A stretch of 64,000 nucleotides of DNA from Neovahlkampfia damariscottae (Eukaryota; Heterolobosea; Selenaionea; Neovahlkampfiida; Neovahlkampfiidae): assembly GCA_016618085.1 (NCBI GenBank), contig JABLTG010000006.1, forward strand, positions 204,078-268,077. Direction: 5' to 3'. The notes under the pieces were generated by a model. It was not told where the DNA came from and searched no databases. It worked only from the letters and a program-made list of their open reading frames with translations. Position numbers and translations under genes: made by a program. The stretch's first letter is position 1, and each line of letters begins with the position of its first letter. This document shows, in pieces, positions 33,172 through 45,285 of this stretch.

Positions 33172-35657
33172 ATGTCCAAACTCTTTGGAAAACTTTTTGA
33201 AAAAAAGGTTACCAGTTTAGACACCGAAACAGAAAAATTTATCTTTGACAAAGATCAACCTGTTCTGAAAAGATTTCAAAAACTTTCAAAATTCACAGGT
33301 AAAAAAATAAACAAATTCATTTAACTTTCTTTTAGAAAATGGTGAACCAGAAGAAATGAAAAAATTTTATGGAAGTAATTACTCCCAAGTGTATACACTA
33401 TTTTTAGACGCAATTACACAATTTGATAATAATTTAAAACAAAAAAGTAAATTTTAAAAAAAAACAAGACTAACTTTTTAAAAAGACAATAAATTCATTC
33501 CAACAAGTGATATTGTGAATTTAGGTCATATTTTACTTTCATTATTAAAATACGCACGTCATGTCATACAAAAAAAATGGCAACAAAGAAGTATTGGTAA
33601 GAAAAATTTAAAAAATTTATATTTTTCAAAAGTTCATTATATTGAAACATACGTTGATCCAAGAAATGTATTTACAATTAGAAAACTTGGACTTGATTTA
33701 CTTTTAAATTTTATTGATGTTATGGAAGACGTTTGTGACGATAAAGTTTTTGACTTGGCAAATCATGTTCTTGATTTTTCAATTTTTGCTGATGAAAAAG
33801 TGAAGTTACCTTCTTTTCAAGTTAGAGGTTAGTGGTGTTTATTTTTTTTTGTAACTTTTTAGTCATTGATGATAAGGATCGTTTAAAAATTCAAGTAACA
33901 GATAAACCACCAACAGAACAAGAACAATTACAGTTTTTATCAATGTTTTTTGGTTTTATTCGTTCAAATGATCAACAATTCGCTTTTTGGTGGAAATTCT
34001 TTAAATCAAGAATTGCACCTATTTTATATCCACATGAATGTCAAAGTTTAGAACTCTTAGATAAAATGGATGGTAAAAGAAAAGATTTTATTTTTTAAAC
34101 ATTTAAAGATATGGGTTTCAGACAACCATTTACAGCACCACATCAAATTCATCTTTTAGTTTTAGGAATGATTTTAGAATGTCTTGGAACACCAAAAAAA
34201 GCAGAAGTTTTATATTCAACAGACAAAGACATTTATTTATTACTCTTAATTTTCAGACAATCATTTTTATTACCACCACAATTTTTTGAATATGCTCAAA
34301 AAATGTTAACAACTTATAAAGCATGGATTTGTAAAGATTCAATTGAATACGTTTGGCCAGAAATTATGGAAAGAAGTAGAAATATCTATTATAGAGTAAA
34401 AAAAAAAAAAAAAAAATTTAAATCAAAAAAAAAGGTGTTCATTGATAATTTAACACAAACATTTTTTATGAGAGGAAAAGAAGAATATTTAGATATTCAT
34501 ATTGCTATGGCTTATGAAGTTTTAGATATTTTTATGTTTTTTGTACAAATTCCAGATAAAATTGAATTTGAAACATGGTCAACTTTACTTATAGCTCATA
34601 TTGAAATATTTGAACATTTAATGTTAAGAAAATCAAGTGATCAAACATATGATCAAAAATTTGGTGACATGCTTACAAATATAGTTGTTAGAAATTTATT
34701 CATTATTTGGATAAAATCACATCCAGAAGATGAAGAATTATGGGCACAATTACTTGAAACTATTAAAACTTATTATAATGAACCTGCAATTGCTGAATTT
34801 TGGCATAATACAATTATCAATTTAGTTAAATCACTTTTATCAACTGTTTTTGAAGTACCTACTGATTTAGTTGGAAAATATTTAACTTATGATATTGAAA
34901 AATATTATCTTGAAAAGAAAAAACATAAAATGAAAGTTACAACAAAAAAATATGGAGCTTCAATTAAAGAATTCTTAATTAAACAAGATGTTGATGTTTT
35001 ATTACATTTATATCATAATATGACAAGTATGTATGGAAATGATAATAATAATTTGAACGGAAAACTTCATTCAAAAAAGATTCAAACTATTTCAGATTCA
35101 ATTTTTTTATTTTTAAATATTTCACATCAAGAAGTTAAAATTACAAAAGGAAATGTTTCAACACCTTTTATTCATGCTCCAGAAGGAAATAAATTAATTG
35201 AACTTTATGGTGCTTGGATATTTGAAGCATGTGATCGTTGGGATACGTAAGAAGAAGTAGAAAAAAAAGTTTAATATTTTTTTGAAGTTCTTTTCTTGAA
35301 GGAAAAGTTTCAGCTTATAAAACATTATGTAGAATTTTTTGTCAAAAATTTAGTCAACCTTGGGATAAAACATATCTTGCTTATTATATGAGAGCAATTC
35401 ACAATGGATTTGGTTCAAAAAATACAGATATTCGTGATGTTATTTTACTTAATTCAACTGAATTCTTTTCATTTCAATATCCAGGATCAAATCTTTTAAT
35501 TCCAGATTATGTAAAAGCATGTGAAGAAGTGTTAAAAATACCAAAATCATCAAAAGAATTAAAATTATCTGCTATTAGTATTTTAACTTCAATCATTTCA
35601 ATTTGTTATATTTATGGTGATATTGAATTGATTAATATTGATACTGTTAAATTTGAA

Positions 35658-35688
<31 letters not shown>

Positions 35689-38263
35689 GAAAAGAACAAG
35701 AAGAACCAGAACCAGAAGTTGAATCACCATTTCATAATTTCTTAACAGTAAAAATTCAAAATTATTTTTTAACAACTTTTTAAAATAGATTAAAGATAAA
35801 ATTATTAAATTATTGATTGCAAGTACATTGGATATATCAACTGAAGAATGTCAAATTAAATCAGCATGGGGATTATTAATTCTTTTAAATAAAGAATTAA
35901 ATGAAGATCCAAGTAACAATATGCCATCAAAATATGAAATTAAATCAATAATTGATACAATTGGAAGTTTAGTGGTTGGAAAACAAATTGCTTTGGCATT
36001 TGTTAGTCATGATATCATCAATGCAATTTGTAATTTAGGATTAGTACCTAAAATAGGAGTCATACTTGCAAGTAAATTACTTAATCAAATTGCATCTTCA
36101 ATGATTACTTATATGACTTCTGGAACAAATATTCATCCTGATCTTACAATTGATTTATATAATACAATTGGTGAATTAATTGTATGTGTCCCACAAGAAA
36201 CATTAATTGACGTTCCAGTTATGGATAATTTATTCACAGCTATTGCAGTTGGATTAAATAAAGATAATGTTGTTAAGAAAATTGGTACAGAACAAACACA
36301 TGTAAGTAGAAAAAGTACATTACAAAAATCATCTGATATGAAAGCAATTGATGCTGCAAAAGAAATTTCAGATGCTTCTTCAACACTTTTATTTTATATT
36401 ATGAATACAGTGAATAGTTTTCCAAATCCAAATGGTTCATCTTCCGTTTCATCAAATTTATCAGAATTTGATTATTTCAAAAATATTGAAAATTCAAAGA
36501 ACTTTAGAATTGTTCATTATGGTTTTAATTCATCTGTTATTATGTCAGTTATGGAAAAGAAAGCAGAAGATAAAACATGTCATATTGTTTTAAGAGATAT
36601 GACTGGTAGAAATTGTTGGGATTATAAGTTAGTATATAATCATATTGATCAAATTTATCAATTTCCAGAAGGAATGGAAAAAAAGAAAGATGATGGTTTA
36701 TTCAAAGCAAAACCAATTACTGACTCTAAAAAAGATATTAATAGTTCAATTGGATCAATTGAAGCAGAACCAAAAACTGAAGAAACAAAAACTGAAGAAA
36801 AAATGGATAGTGAAACAAAAACTGAAGAAAAAACAGAACCTGGAACACCTATTGTTGAAGAAGATGATGATGTTAAAGTTGATGCTCCACAAGTAGAAGT
36901 AGAAGGAGAAGAAGAAGAAACTCAAAAAGAAGAAGTTGAAGAAGAAGTTGAAGAAGAAGGTGAAGGTGAAGAAGAAGAAGAAGATGAAGATGATTATCCA
37001 AAATTTGATATGGAAATTGATACTGATAAAACTGATATGTTAGAGATTCTTCAAAATTATGTTGGTCAAATATTTCCAGAATATTTAGAATTTAGAGCAA
37101 AAGCAGTGACTGAAATTGAAGAACAAGTAATTGATACAAAAGATGAAATTGAAAAATCAAATGAACAAATTGCTCTTGAAGAAGAATTATTATCAACAAC
37201 TGAAGACAAACCATTTGAAAATTCAAGACATCCTGAACCAGAAAAATCAACACATACAGTTTTCAAAGCATTAAGAACATTTTTAAGTACATTAGGATTT
37301 GTTAGACATGGAAATCAACAAACATTTATCAAATTAACACCTGATCAATCATTTTATAAATCACTAAAAGCACTTGATAAATTACCTGAAAGAGAAACTT
37401 ATAAAATTGGTGTTGTTTATATTAAAAATGAACAAGAAATGCCTTCCAATATTTTTGAAAATGAAAAAGCCAGTGATTTATTTAATGAATTTGTAGATTC
37501 ACTTGGATGGCCAGTAAATCTTAAAGATCATATTGGATATTGTGGAAATGTTGATAAAAGTACAATTGGAGAAAAGGATGTTTTACCATATTGCGCAACA
37601 GCAACAACTGAAGTATTCTTTCATGTAACAACAAAAATTACAACATCATTAGAAGATGATCCTCAAAATTTATCAAAAAAAAGATTAATTGGAAATGATG
37701 TTGTTCATATTATTTGGAGTGAACATGATAGAGATTATCGTTATTGGACAATTATGGCTCCAGAAAGTTTCTTTTATATTATCATATATCCTTTGAAAAA
37801 TGGTTTTTATAGAGTTCAAACGGTCATCAAAGAAAGAGCAAAAATTCCTTATTTTGTTGAATCGAATGGATCAGATGCAACAAATCCAATTCCAATTGGA
37901 CCTTTAACAAATGGTATGGTTGTTGATAAAATTAGTTTGGCACCTTTGGTCAAACAAACTGCATTAAACGCTTGCAAAGCTCATAAAGCAGTTTCAAAAG
38001 GATTTAAAAAACCTTATACAACAAGAAAAATGATGATTGATGAAATCATAACAAAATATCGACCTCAAAAACCAATCAGTTATCAAGAATTTTTAGAACC
38101 ATTATTTGAATATCAAGAACAAGAAGAAAACATTAATTTTGTTATCCAAGAAGAAGTTGAAGAAAAATCAAAGGATAGTTTTGATCCAGAAGCTTATAAT
38201 CCAGAATTAGACGACAAAGTTGTTGAAAAAAATGAAACTGAAATGGAAATCACAGAGATGTAA
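33172..38263 (+). CDS. RalGAP/tuberin-like GTPase-activating protein
   Basis: A large gene of roughly 1600 residues with short introns clustered in its first half. The N-terminal two thirds are helical repeats typical of RalGAP-alpha/TSC2 scaffolds ('YARHVIQKKWQQR', 'DPRNVFTIRKLGLDLLLNFI', 'MGFRQPFTAPHQIHLLVLG'). Two low-complexity acidic stretches follow (about 35656-35725 and 36770-36995). The C-terminal Rap/Ran-GAP domain runs from 'LGFVRHGNQQTFIKL' to 'FKKPYTTRK' and contains 'LIGNDVVHIIWSEHDRDY', which holds the catalytic Asn. The protein should inactivate a Ral-, Rap- or Rheb-like GTPase. RalGAP usually works as an alpha-beta dimer; no partner gene is seen here. Confidence 0.85.
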
Positions 38264-38347
38264 AAGAAAAAAAAAAATAAAAAGTTTTTAATTGAAATCA
38301 ACAACCAAATTCAATTGAAAGAATGGTAACTTTTCTTTTTATTCAAA

Positions 38348-39851
38348 TTATTGAATATTATAATGCTCTTCTTTTTCTTCAGGTTTGGGAAAATTAATTG
38401 AGTTGGTGATTGGAAGTGTCAATAATATATTCAAAATTGAGAAAATTCCTATGATAATAAATGGTATAAATACATCCAACAGATACATTTTCATTGAAAT
38501 AGATTTTGAAATTGCCAATAAATAACCAGCTGATAATTGACCAATTATTCTTGAAACACAAGATCCAGATTGAGATATTCCCATCATTAAACCTTGAAGA
38601 TTTGAAGGAACTGCATTTAACAAAAAAATATTTGTAGTTGTTGCAGTTAAAATCATTCCAATTGTTCTGACAATGCTCCAAATAACAATTAAAACCCATA
38701 GCAAATATTGATTAAATGAAAGTAAATTTAATAAAGGTGTCAATCCTACTAATGAAAAAAATAGGAATCCAATTCGAAATGAATTTAGTTTTCCAATAAA
38801 TTTTACAATTAAATTATAAATCAATAATTGTCCAAGTAAAAATATGAATGATTGAATTGATTGGACAATTCCAATATTTGATGGATTAAAGTTTAGACCA
38901 CCTTCTTCCAGTGGTAAAATGGCCCAAATTCCGAATATTTCAGTTGCCATTGAATAAATAAAAGTTGAAACCATGAATACAATGATTGAAAAGATACTAT
39001 TTCTTGTTAAGATTTTTGAAATTTGCTTAAATTCTTCCTTGATTGATTTTTTCTTTTCAATTGAATTATTATTTTTCAAGAAAATTATGGACAGTAATAA
39101 TCCAATAGACATAAAAATTGAGCAAATTAAATTTGGTATGAGGTATGGAAATCTATCCCAAATTGAATTTCGTTTGAAGATATTTGGATATGATTTGACA
39201 GGTCTTGATAATAATCCTGATATTGAAGGACCTACTATTCCTCCAGCACCCCATGCAAATCCAAGAATTGACCAAGCTCTTTTTTTTAATTTTGATTTTT
39301 TTTTACTTTGCCTGGTTTGATCCATCTGTAATTTCTCCAACATATGATTTTGCCGTTGTGACATTTCCATTGAAAATACCAAGTAAAAATCTGAAAATTA
39401 CAGCAAAATAAAAATTCGTTGAACCTCCAAATGAGATCATAAAAATATTTGCGAAAATTTGACCAACGATTAGAATTGATTTTTTACCAGTCTTGTCTGC
39501 CAAGTATCCTATAATCAAACTTAATCATTTAAACACAAATAATTTCTTACGAACTAATGAATTGTCCAAGGTAAAATGCTGCTGTCAGAATTCCTGTGTA
39601 AAAACCAACTTCTGTCTCATTTTTCACCATTCCAAAGTCTAAAACTAAATATCCTAATTATATTTCAATTTTTTTTTATTTTTACCAACAAATGGAAATA
39701 AGAATTGTGCATTGTATGACTCACAAAATAAAATAAATGAAATTGATAAAATTTGAAACCAAGGCAAAGGAGTTTCAATTTTTTCATCTTCTTTCTTTTG
39801 TAGACTTCTCGATTCTTGAATTAAACTTTCTTCTTCTCCATTTTCTTTCAT
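38348..39851 (-). CDS. MFS transporter, zinc-induced-facilitator-like
   Basis: About 460 residues, several exons, starting 'MKENGEEESLIQESRS' with a dileucine-like acidic N-terminus. Twelve hydrophobic segments can be counted roughly. The MFS loop 2-3 motif 'GYLADKTGKKSILIVGQ' and the block 'RFLLGIFNGNVTTAKSYVGE' place it in the ZIFL/multidrug-type branch; 'GFAWGAGGIVGPSISG' is the motif C region. Substrate unknown; relatives move metal chelates, auxin, tetracycline or other small molecules. The start region is 48 bp from the divergent Kelch-F-box-Rho gene, so the two probably share a promoter. Confidence 0.8.
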
Positions 39852-39899
39852 AAAGTAAAGTTTGGTTTTGATTGGACAACACCACACTCTCTAAACGTC

Positions 39900-42073
39900 A
39901 TGTCCTTGTCTGTTAAAAATTTATCCCATATCAACTGCATCAATTCACCAAAAGTCAACAGATATGGACATACCATGAACCTTTATTCAGAACAAGATAA
40001 AAAAGATATTTTTATTTTTGGAGGTAACGACAAAGATCATTTATAAACTCAAAAAAAAAAGGTTTACTTATGAATATGAAAGACATAAAAGAAACAAAAT
40101 CATTGATGTACGAACTTGAATTCACAAATCAACTTTTACAATTTTCACTATCAGACAACATGTGGAAAGAACACTCATTGAATTCTAAAGGAACTTTACC
40201 AAAAGGAAGACATTTTCATTCTTCAATTATTTATCAAAAATCTTTATTTATTTTTGGTGGAAAATCAAATGGCTACTTAAATGATGTTCAAGAATACTCA
40301 ATTGGTAAATTATTAATAATATTAATTTTTAAGAAAATAATACTTGGAGTGAATTAAATACAGATGGTGATATACCAACACCACGTTATGGTCATTCTGG
40401 TGAGAATATTCCAAATTAATCATTTTTTTTAGCGGTTTGTTATGACAATTGTATGTATGTATTTGGTGGTTATGATAGTGAATCATTTTCTTGCAATGAT
40501 ATTTTTGAATTGAATTTAGGTATTTCAAAAAAGTCGATTTTAAATCCTTCAGAAACTTTAAAATGGAAAAAAATTGAATTAAAACAATCACCACCTGTTC
40601 GATTTCATCATAAATGTATTTTAGAAACAGATACAATGATTATTTTTGGAGGTATCCATCAAGGAATTAAACATCTCAATGATTTGTGGATTTATAATTT
40701 CAAAGATAATGAATGGATAGAATTACAAACTACTGGAAAAAAACCAAAAGAAAGATATGGTCATCAAATATTTTTGGTAAATGATAATTTATTTGTCTAT
40801 GGAGGAACAGAAAAAGATTCAGAAATCAAATCAATTGACTACATTAATTTTAAAGATCTAAAATGGAAATCCTTAAATTTATCAGAATTCCCTTTTGAAA
40901 ATATCTCAGGAACTGTATTTACTACAATAATACAACATGATAATGTGATTTACTTTTATGGTGGAATATTTAAAAAAAAAAATAATTACTCTGATGAAAC
41001 CAATGTAGTCATTGATTTATTAGGTCAAAAATTTGATCAAAAAACTACAAAGAATTTTAATGATCTACCAGAAGATACAATCTTAAAAATATTATCATAT
41101 TTAAATAAGACTTCTATTTGTAATATTTCAATGGTTTCAAAAAGATGGATTTTTTCAAAATACTCCAATCATAATTTTATTTGGAAAAATGACTATGATT
41201 ATTTTTTTGAAACATTTAAAGACACTGGTGTTTTTGACACTTTAAAATTTGATCCGAAATCGGATTATTCTTATAAGAATTTAATAATTCAATTATATCA
41301 TCAAAATGTTCAAATGATGTCTCATTATAAACCTCAGAATGAAAATCATCGTTATATTGGATCTCAAACTTTGAAAATCTGCACCAAAAATATTATTCAT
41401 CAACCAATCAAATTGATAGTTCTTGGAAATGGAGCAGTAGGAAAAACTTGTTTGTTGATAAGTTATGCAACTAATTCGTTTCCTTCTGATTATGTTCCAA
41501 CTGTTTTTGATAATTATTTAGCAAATATATTAATTGGAGAGAAAACATTGAATTTAGGTTTATGGGATACGGCAGGTCCAGAAGATTGTTCGATTCATAT
41601 ACAGTATTAATTTTTTAGATGATCGTTTAAGACCTCTTTCATATCCACAAACTGATGTTTTTATTGTTTGTTTTTCAATTGCAGATGATTTACAATACAG
41701 TTCATTGAAAAGTGTGGAAGATAAGTGGATTCCAGAAATTAGAAGCAATACTGTATGTCCTTGCCCTACTGTTCCGATTGTGTATGTTTTATTTCTATTT
41801 TTTGACTTTTTTTTTCCCAGTTTGGTTGGCACAAAATCTGATTTGAGAAATCATAAAGAATCTATTGATCGTGTGAATGATGGAAAGATGTGTTTTCATT
41901 CAAAAGATGATGGAATTGCCATGGCAAAAAAATATGGTTGTGTGGCTTATTGTGAAACATCTGCTTTGACTCAAGATGGTTTGAAAGATTGTTTTGATTG
42001 TTGTATCACAGCTGCTTGTTTTCAAAAGAATTACAAAAAATCAACAAAACATCAAAATTGCATTTTGAGTTAA
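39900..42073 (+). CDS. Kelch - F-box - Rho-family GTPase fusion protein
   Basis: About 660 residues. Kelch repeats fill residues 1 to about 370 ('DIFIFGG', '[16 protein letters not shown]', '[12 protein letters not shown]', '[19 protein letters not shown]', '[13 protein letters not shown]'). An F-box follows ('[18 protein letters not shown]', 'SMVSKRW'). The C-terminal Rho domain has '[18 protein letters not shown]', 'YVPTVFDNY', 'LWDTAGPED', then across an intron '[14 protein letters not shown]', 'GTKSDLR' and the prenylation box 'CILS'. One uninterrupted exon (about 40430-41588) carries the Kelch end, the F-box and the Rho start, so the fusion is not an annotation error. Switch II has Pro where Rho has Gln61/63. 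I infer a membrane-tethered SCF-type adaptor. Confidence 0.85.
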
Positions 42074-42346
42074 AGAAATCATATAAAATATAAATTTAAA
42101 TTTCTAAATGTTGTATTTTTTCACTGATTTGTTTTTGATATTCCATGTTGAAGTAATGTTTGTATTTCTTGAAGAATTAATGTTACACTTCTATTCCTGA
42201 AAGAATCATTTTTCATCTGATAATTTTTCCTTTTATAATTTAAATTGACTTTCTAGCGCTCATTTTTCTTTTCTTTAAATGAAGAAATTGAATTGAAAAT
42301 TGAAAATTTATTATAATACAATCAAAACAAAATGAAAATCTAAAAG

Positions 42347-43090
42347 TCATTCAGATTGATCAAAAATCATATCAGTATTATCAAAAAATATTGAACCCCT
42401 TTTTTTGATGTTCTTTTTTGGAATATGATTTTCACTTTGTGATTCATCTGATGATCTTAATTTCATTGTATATTCATCTTGTTTTTTTGATAAACTTGGA
42501 GATCTTGATCTTGATCTAAAAAATGATTTTGCTCTTTTTATAATCCAATTTTTAGTAATTTTAATATTCATTTCTAAATTATTTGATATATCAACATGAC
42601 ATTTTCCAACTAAATAATAATCATTATGAACATAAACACCCCAATAAAAGATTTCAATTGATTGGTTATCTTCGTTATAAGATATGACAGGTGGTTTATA
42701 TTTTTCATGTGAAATAAATCCAAAATTACATCTTGCATAATAATAATCTATTGTATAAGGATGTAAAAATGCTAATGATTTATATGAATCTTTTTCAAAA
42801 ATAAAAAAATCAGTTCCCCTGTTCTCGTTCGTATTTTTGAAAATATATTTGAAAAAAAAGTGTTGCATTAATGATATTTTTTCTTGTTTTCCTTGTTTTT
42901 TCCAACCAACTACTTTTAGTATTTCTAAAAAATCTGAAAACTCCACTTTACTTTCTGTCTCTTCTGAAATTGGAAAGTAGTCTTTTTTTACTGGTGATAT
43001 TGATTTTATTTCTAACCATTCTTCAACTGGTACCGATATGAATTCAAGTACTTTCTCAAATTCGTCTCCTTCTTGATTTGAGTTTGACAT
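42347..43090 (-). CDS. Hypothetical protein
   Basis: An intronless ORF of 247 residues that I cannot assign. From ATG 43090 it starts 'MSNSNQEGDEFEKVLEF'. The centre is rich in aromatic residues and beta-like ('IEIFYWGVYVHNDYYLVGK'), suggesting a small lipid- or carbohydrate-binding fold. The C-terminus is basic and Arg/Ser-rich ('KSFFRSRSRSPSLSKK'), then polar. No membrane segment or signal peptide is seen. GACCAAT occurs 10 bases before the start (43100-43106), supporting the chosen ATG. Confidence 0.6.
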   Translation of the reverse strand: MSNSNQEGDEFEKVLEFISVPVEEWLEIKSISPVKKDYFPISEETESKVEFSDFLEILKVVGWKKQGKQEKISLMQHFFFKYIFKNTNENRGTDFFIFEKDSYKSLAFLHPYTIDYYYARCNFGFISHEKYKPPVISYNEDNQSIEIFYWGVYVHNDYYLVGKCHVDISNNLEMNIKITKNWIIKRAKSFFRSRSRSPSLSKKQDEYTMKLRSSDESQSENHIPKKNIKKRGSIFFDNTDMIFDQSE

Positions 43091-43452
43091 AAAACAATTG
43101 ACCAATCAAATTGATAATTGTCAAATTAAAGAAATTGAAAAATTTTGTCAAACACCTCCACCTTTATCACCAACTAGGATATATATCGTAGTATACCTTT
43201 CATGATATATCAGTAATTTTTAAGATAAAAAAATCACACAATCAGAATCAGAATAAATGGAAACAACATAAGTGCAAAAGAGTGGTTTCTGTAGAAAATA
43301 AAAAACAGCGTTTCAATTTCGTTCATGTGTTCGAAAATCAAACAAAAAAGGGTATCAAATAAGTTCCATCGGAGTTTTAGGGAGATTATATCGGAGTTTT
43401 AAATCTCCTTGCTCCAATAAAAGTCAAATGGGATCGTCCTAACTTCTCACTT
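43091..43452. other. Intergenic stretch, divergent promoters
   Basis: 362 bp between two divergent genes. It holds GACCAAT (43100-43106) for the left gene, a repeated ATCGGAGTTTTA (43368-43379 and 43390-43401), and GGAGATT/AATCTCC arms around the second copy. I see no ORF or tRNA. Confidence 0.5.
43368..43408. repeat. Direct repeat of ATCGGAGTTTTA upstream of lipocalin
   Basis: Two exact 12-base copies start 22 bases apart, about 50-85 bases before ATG 43453. GGAGATT (43381-43387) pairs with AATCTCC just after the second copy. Could be a transcription-factor site. Confidence 0.45.
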
Positions 43453-44037
43453 ATGAAAAACGTACTCTTTTCACTCTGTTTCATTTTATTTATCGCTTTA
43501 ACATCTTCTGTCAATGTGAATGCTTCAAAAGGAGCTTGTCCAAAACTTGCCACTGCAAATGTGCTAGTAGCAAAATATTTAGGAAGATGGTATGAAATAG
43601 GAGTAGCTGGATATCAACGTTTTACCTTTCAAAGAAACTGTGTTTGCACCAGAACAGAATACTCCATCAAAAATGAAGTTAAAAAAATCATCAAAGTTGA
43701 TAACTCTTGTAATAACAAAACACCAGAAGGAAAACTTTCAAGATCTATTGGAGAAGCTATTCAAAGAAATGCTACTGATCCAGGAAAACTTTCTGTTACT
43801 TTTGGTTTGGGCATTTATAGTCCTTATTGGGTAATGGAAACTGATCACACAAATTATGCATCAATCTACTCTTGTAATGAAATTTTAGGATATAAATTTG
43901 AATCAGTTTGGATCATTTCAAGAACACCTACAATGAATGAAACTTTGTTTAAACAAGTTGAAGCAAGACTTCAAAAAGCGACAGGATTCAAAGAAAACAT
44001 TCCAAAAACACTTCAAAAAGGTTGTACTTATCCATAA
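43453..44037 (+). CDS. Secreted lipocalin (apolipoprotein D/Blc-like)
   Basis: An intronless gene of 194 residues. A signal peptide of about 24 residues ends near 'VNVNASKG'. The lipocalin signature follows: 'CPKLATANVLVAKYLGRWYE' with G-x-W-Y-E, later 'SPYWVMETDHTNYASIYSC' (the Y-x-x-Y-x-C strand pair) and 'WIISRTPTMNE'. Several Cys residues could form disulfides. Lipocalins of this type bind small hydrophobic ligands outside the cell or in the secretory pathway. The ligand is unknown. The family is common in bacteria and animals but less so in protists. Confidence 0.9.
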   Translation: MKNVLFSLCFILFIALTSSVNVNASKGACPKLATANVLVAKYLGRWYEIGVAGYQRFTFQRNCVCTRTEYSIKNEVKKIIKVDNSCNNKTPEGKLSRSIGEAIQRNATDPGKLSVTFGLGIYSPYWVMETDHTNYASIYSCNEILGYKFESVWIISRTPTMNETLFKQVEARLQKATGFKENIPKTLQKGCTYP

Positions 44038-44107
44038 AATTTTTTTGTATTTGTGAATTCATTTTGTTGTTCTTTCAATTTTTTTTATGAATACTTGTAA
44101 TTCACTG

Positions 44108-44114
44108 ATTGGTC
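44108..44114 (+). promoter_or_regulatory. ATTGGTC element before MPDU1 gene
   Basis: A CCAAT-type heptamer 18 bases upstream of ATG 44133. Confidence 0.5.
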
Positions 44115-44132
44115 AGTTCTGAAAAATAAAGC

Positions 44133-44988
44133 AATGTCAGCTGAATCAATTGCAGGTAAATCAAATTGGTTTCAAATTAATCTTCAAAGAAATCACAAAA
44201 TTAATCGGTCTTCCTCAAAAATGTTCAGAAGAATTTTCACAATTCATTTTCCAAACAGCTTGTGTGAAATTAATCTTCAGTAAAATACTTGGTTATGGTG
44301 TTGTTGGTTTGTTTTTTTTATATTAAATCATAAATAGGTGGTTCTTTACTTTACAAACTTCCACAAATTTTCAGTATCCTAAGAGCAAAATCTGTAATGG
44401 GTCTTTCAATCCTTAGTATCTTTTTAGAATTACTTGGGTAAAGAAACCAAAATTAATCAAACATAGAGTCACTATTAATTTAAGTTACAACTTCAGAAAA
44501 GGTTTTCCATTTTCTACATGGGGTGAATATGTTTTTATGTTGATTCAAACAATCATTATTTTATTTTTAGTTGATTATTACACAGGATCATTTAGATTTA
44601 TTCAATGGGTTTTATATTTTGGATTAACATATGCTCTCTTTACACCTTCAATTTTACAAGAAGAAAATTTAAAAATTGCACAACAACTTGCAGTTCCAAT
44701 TTTCGCTTTTAGTCGTGCAACACAAATTTTTGTGAATTTTAAAGTTTGAAGTTATATTCTTATTAACTTGATGTTTAGAATGGAAATGTTGGTACCTTAT
44801 CTTTTGCCACAATTTTCATGCAATGGGGTGGATCAGCATCAAGAGTTTTTACAACTATCCAAGAAGTTGATGATCTTACAATTTTAGCATCTTTTTTAAT
44901 TGGTTTTAGTTTAAATACAATTTTGTTACTTCAAATGATCTTCATGAAAAAAGGTGAACAAGTTAAAGAAGAAAAGAAAAAAAAATAA
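44133..44988 (+). CDS. MPDU1/Lec35-like PQ-loop protein
   Basis: Five exons with four introns of about 29-36 nt give about 241 residues. The PQ-loop block 'GGSLLYKLPQIFSILRAKSV' and 'LSYNFRKGFPFSTWGE' match MPDU1 closely, as does 'RVFTTIQEVDDLTILASFL' near the end. The tail is Lys-rich ('EEKKKK'), an ER retention-like signal. MPDU1 sits in the ER membrane and is needed for the use of dolichol-P-mannose and dolichol-P-glucose in N-glycan and GPI assembly. The first exon is short, ending 'MSAESIA'. Confidence 0.87.
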
Positions 44989-45229
44989 ATTTAAAAATAA
45001 AAAGAAATTCGTTGTTTATTCTTCAAATTTAATAAAAAAAGTGTTTGGGTGTGTGTTTTGAAAATCAAATTTTCAAAGTGATATAAAATTGAAAGTGTTA
45101 AATGATTTGTGAGTTGGGTTAAATTATTTGACAAATTCAAAGTTAAATTTTTTGTTGTTGCTTTTAATAATGGAGAATGTTAATAAATCATAAATGAAAT
45201 CAACAAATCCCTAAAAAGATTAGTTGATT

Positions 45230-45277
45230 TTGAAATCCCAAGAAAAAATCAAGACATAGAATCTTGTGGGATTTCAA
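45230..45277. other. Hairpin between convergent genes
   Basis: TTGAAATCCCAAGA (45230-45243) can pair with TCTTGTGGGATTTCAA (45262-45277) with one bulged base, leaving an 18-base loop. It lies in the 297-bp gap (44989-45285) between the 3' ends of the MPDU1 and Cdc20 genes, 9 bases from the Cdc20 stop. It may mark transcript ends. The rest of the gap shows nothing else. Confidence 0.45.
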
Positions 45278-45285
45278 TTTTTATC

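Noticed and set aside
42074-42346. Possible small minus-strand gene between Kelch-F-box-Rho and gene 42347-43090
   Set aside because: Short frames (about 15-35 residues) can be linked only with introns shorter than others seen here, and no family is recognised.
43640-43834. Second frame inside the lipocalin gene
   Set aside because: Shadow frame; the lipocalin signal peptide and G-x-W-Y-E motif fix the true frame.
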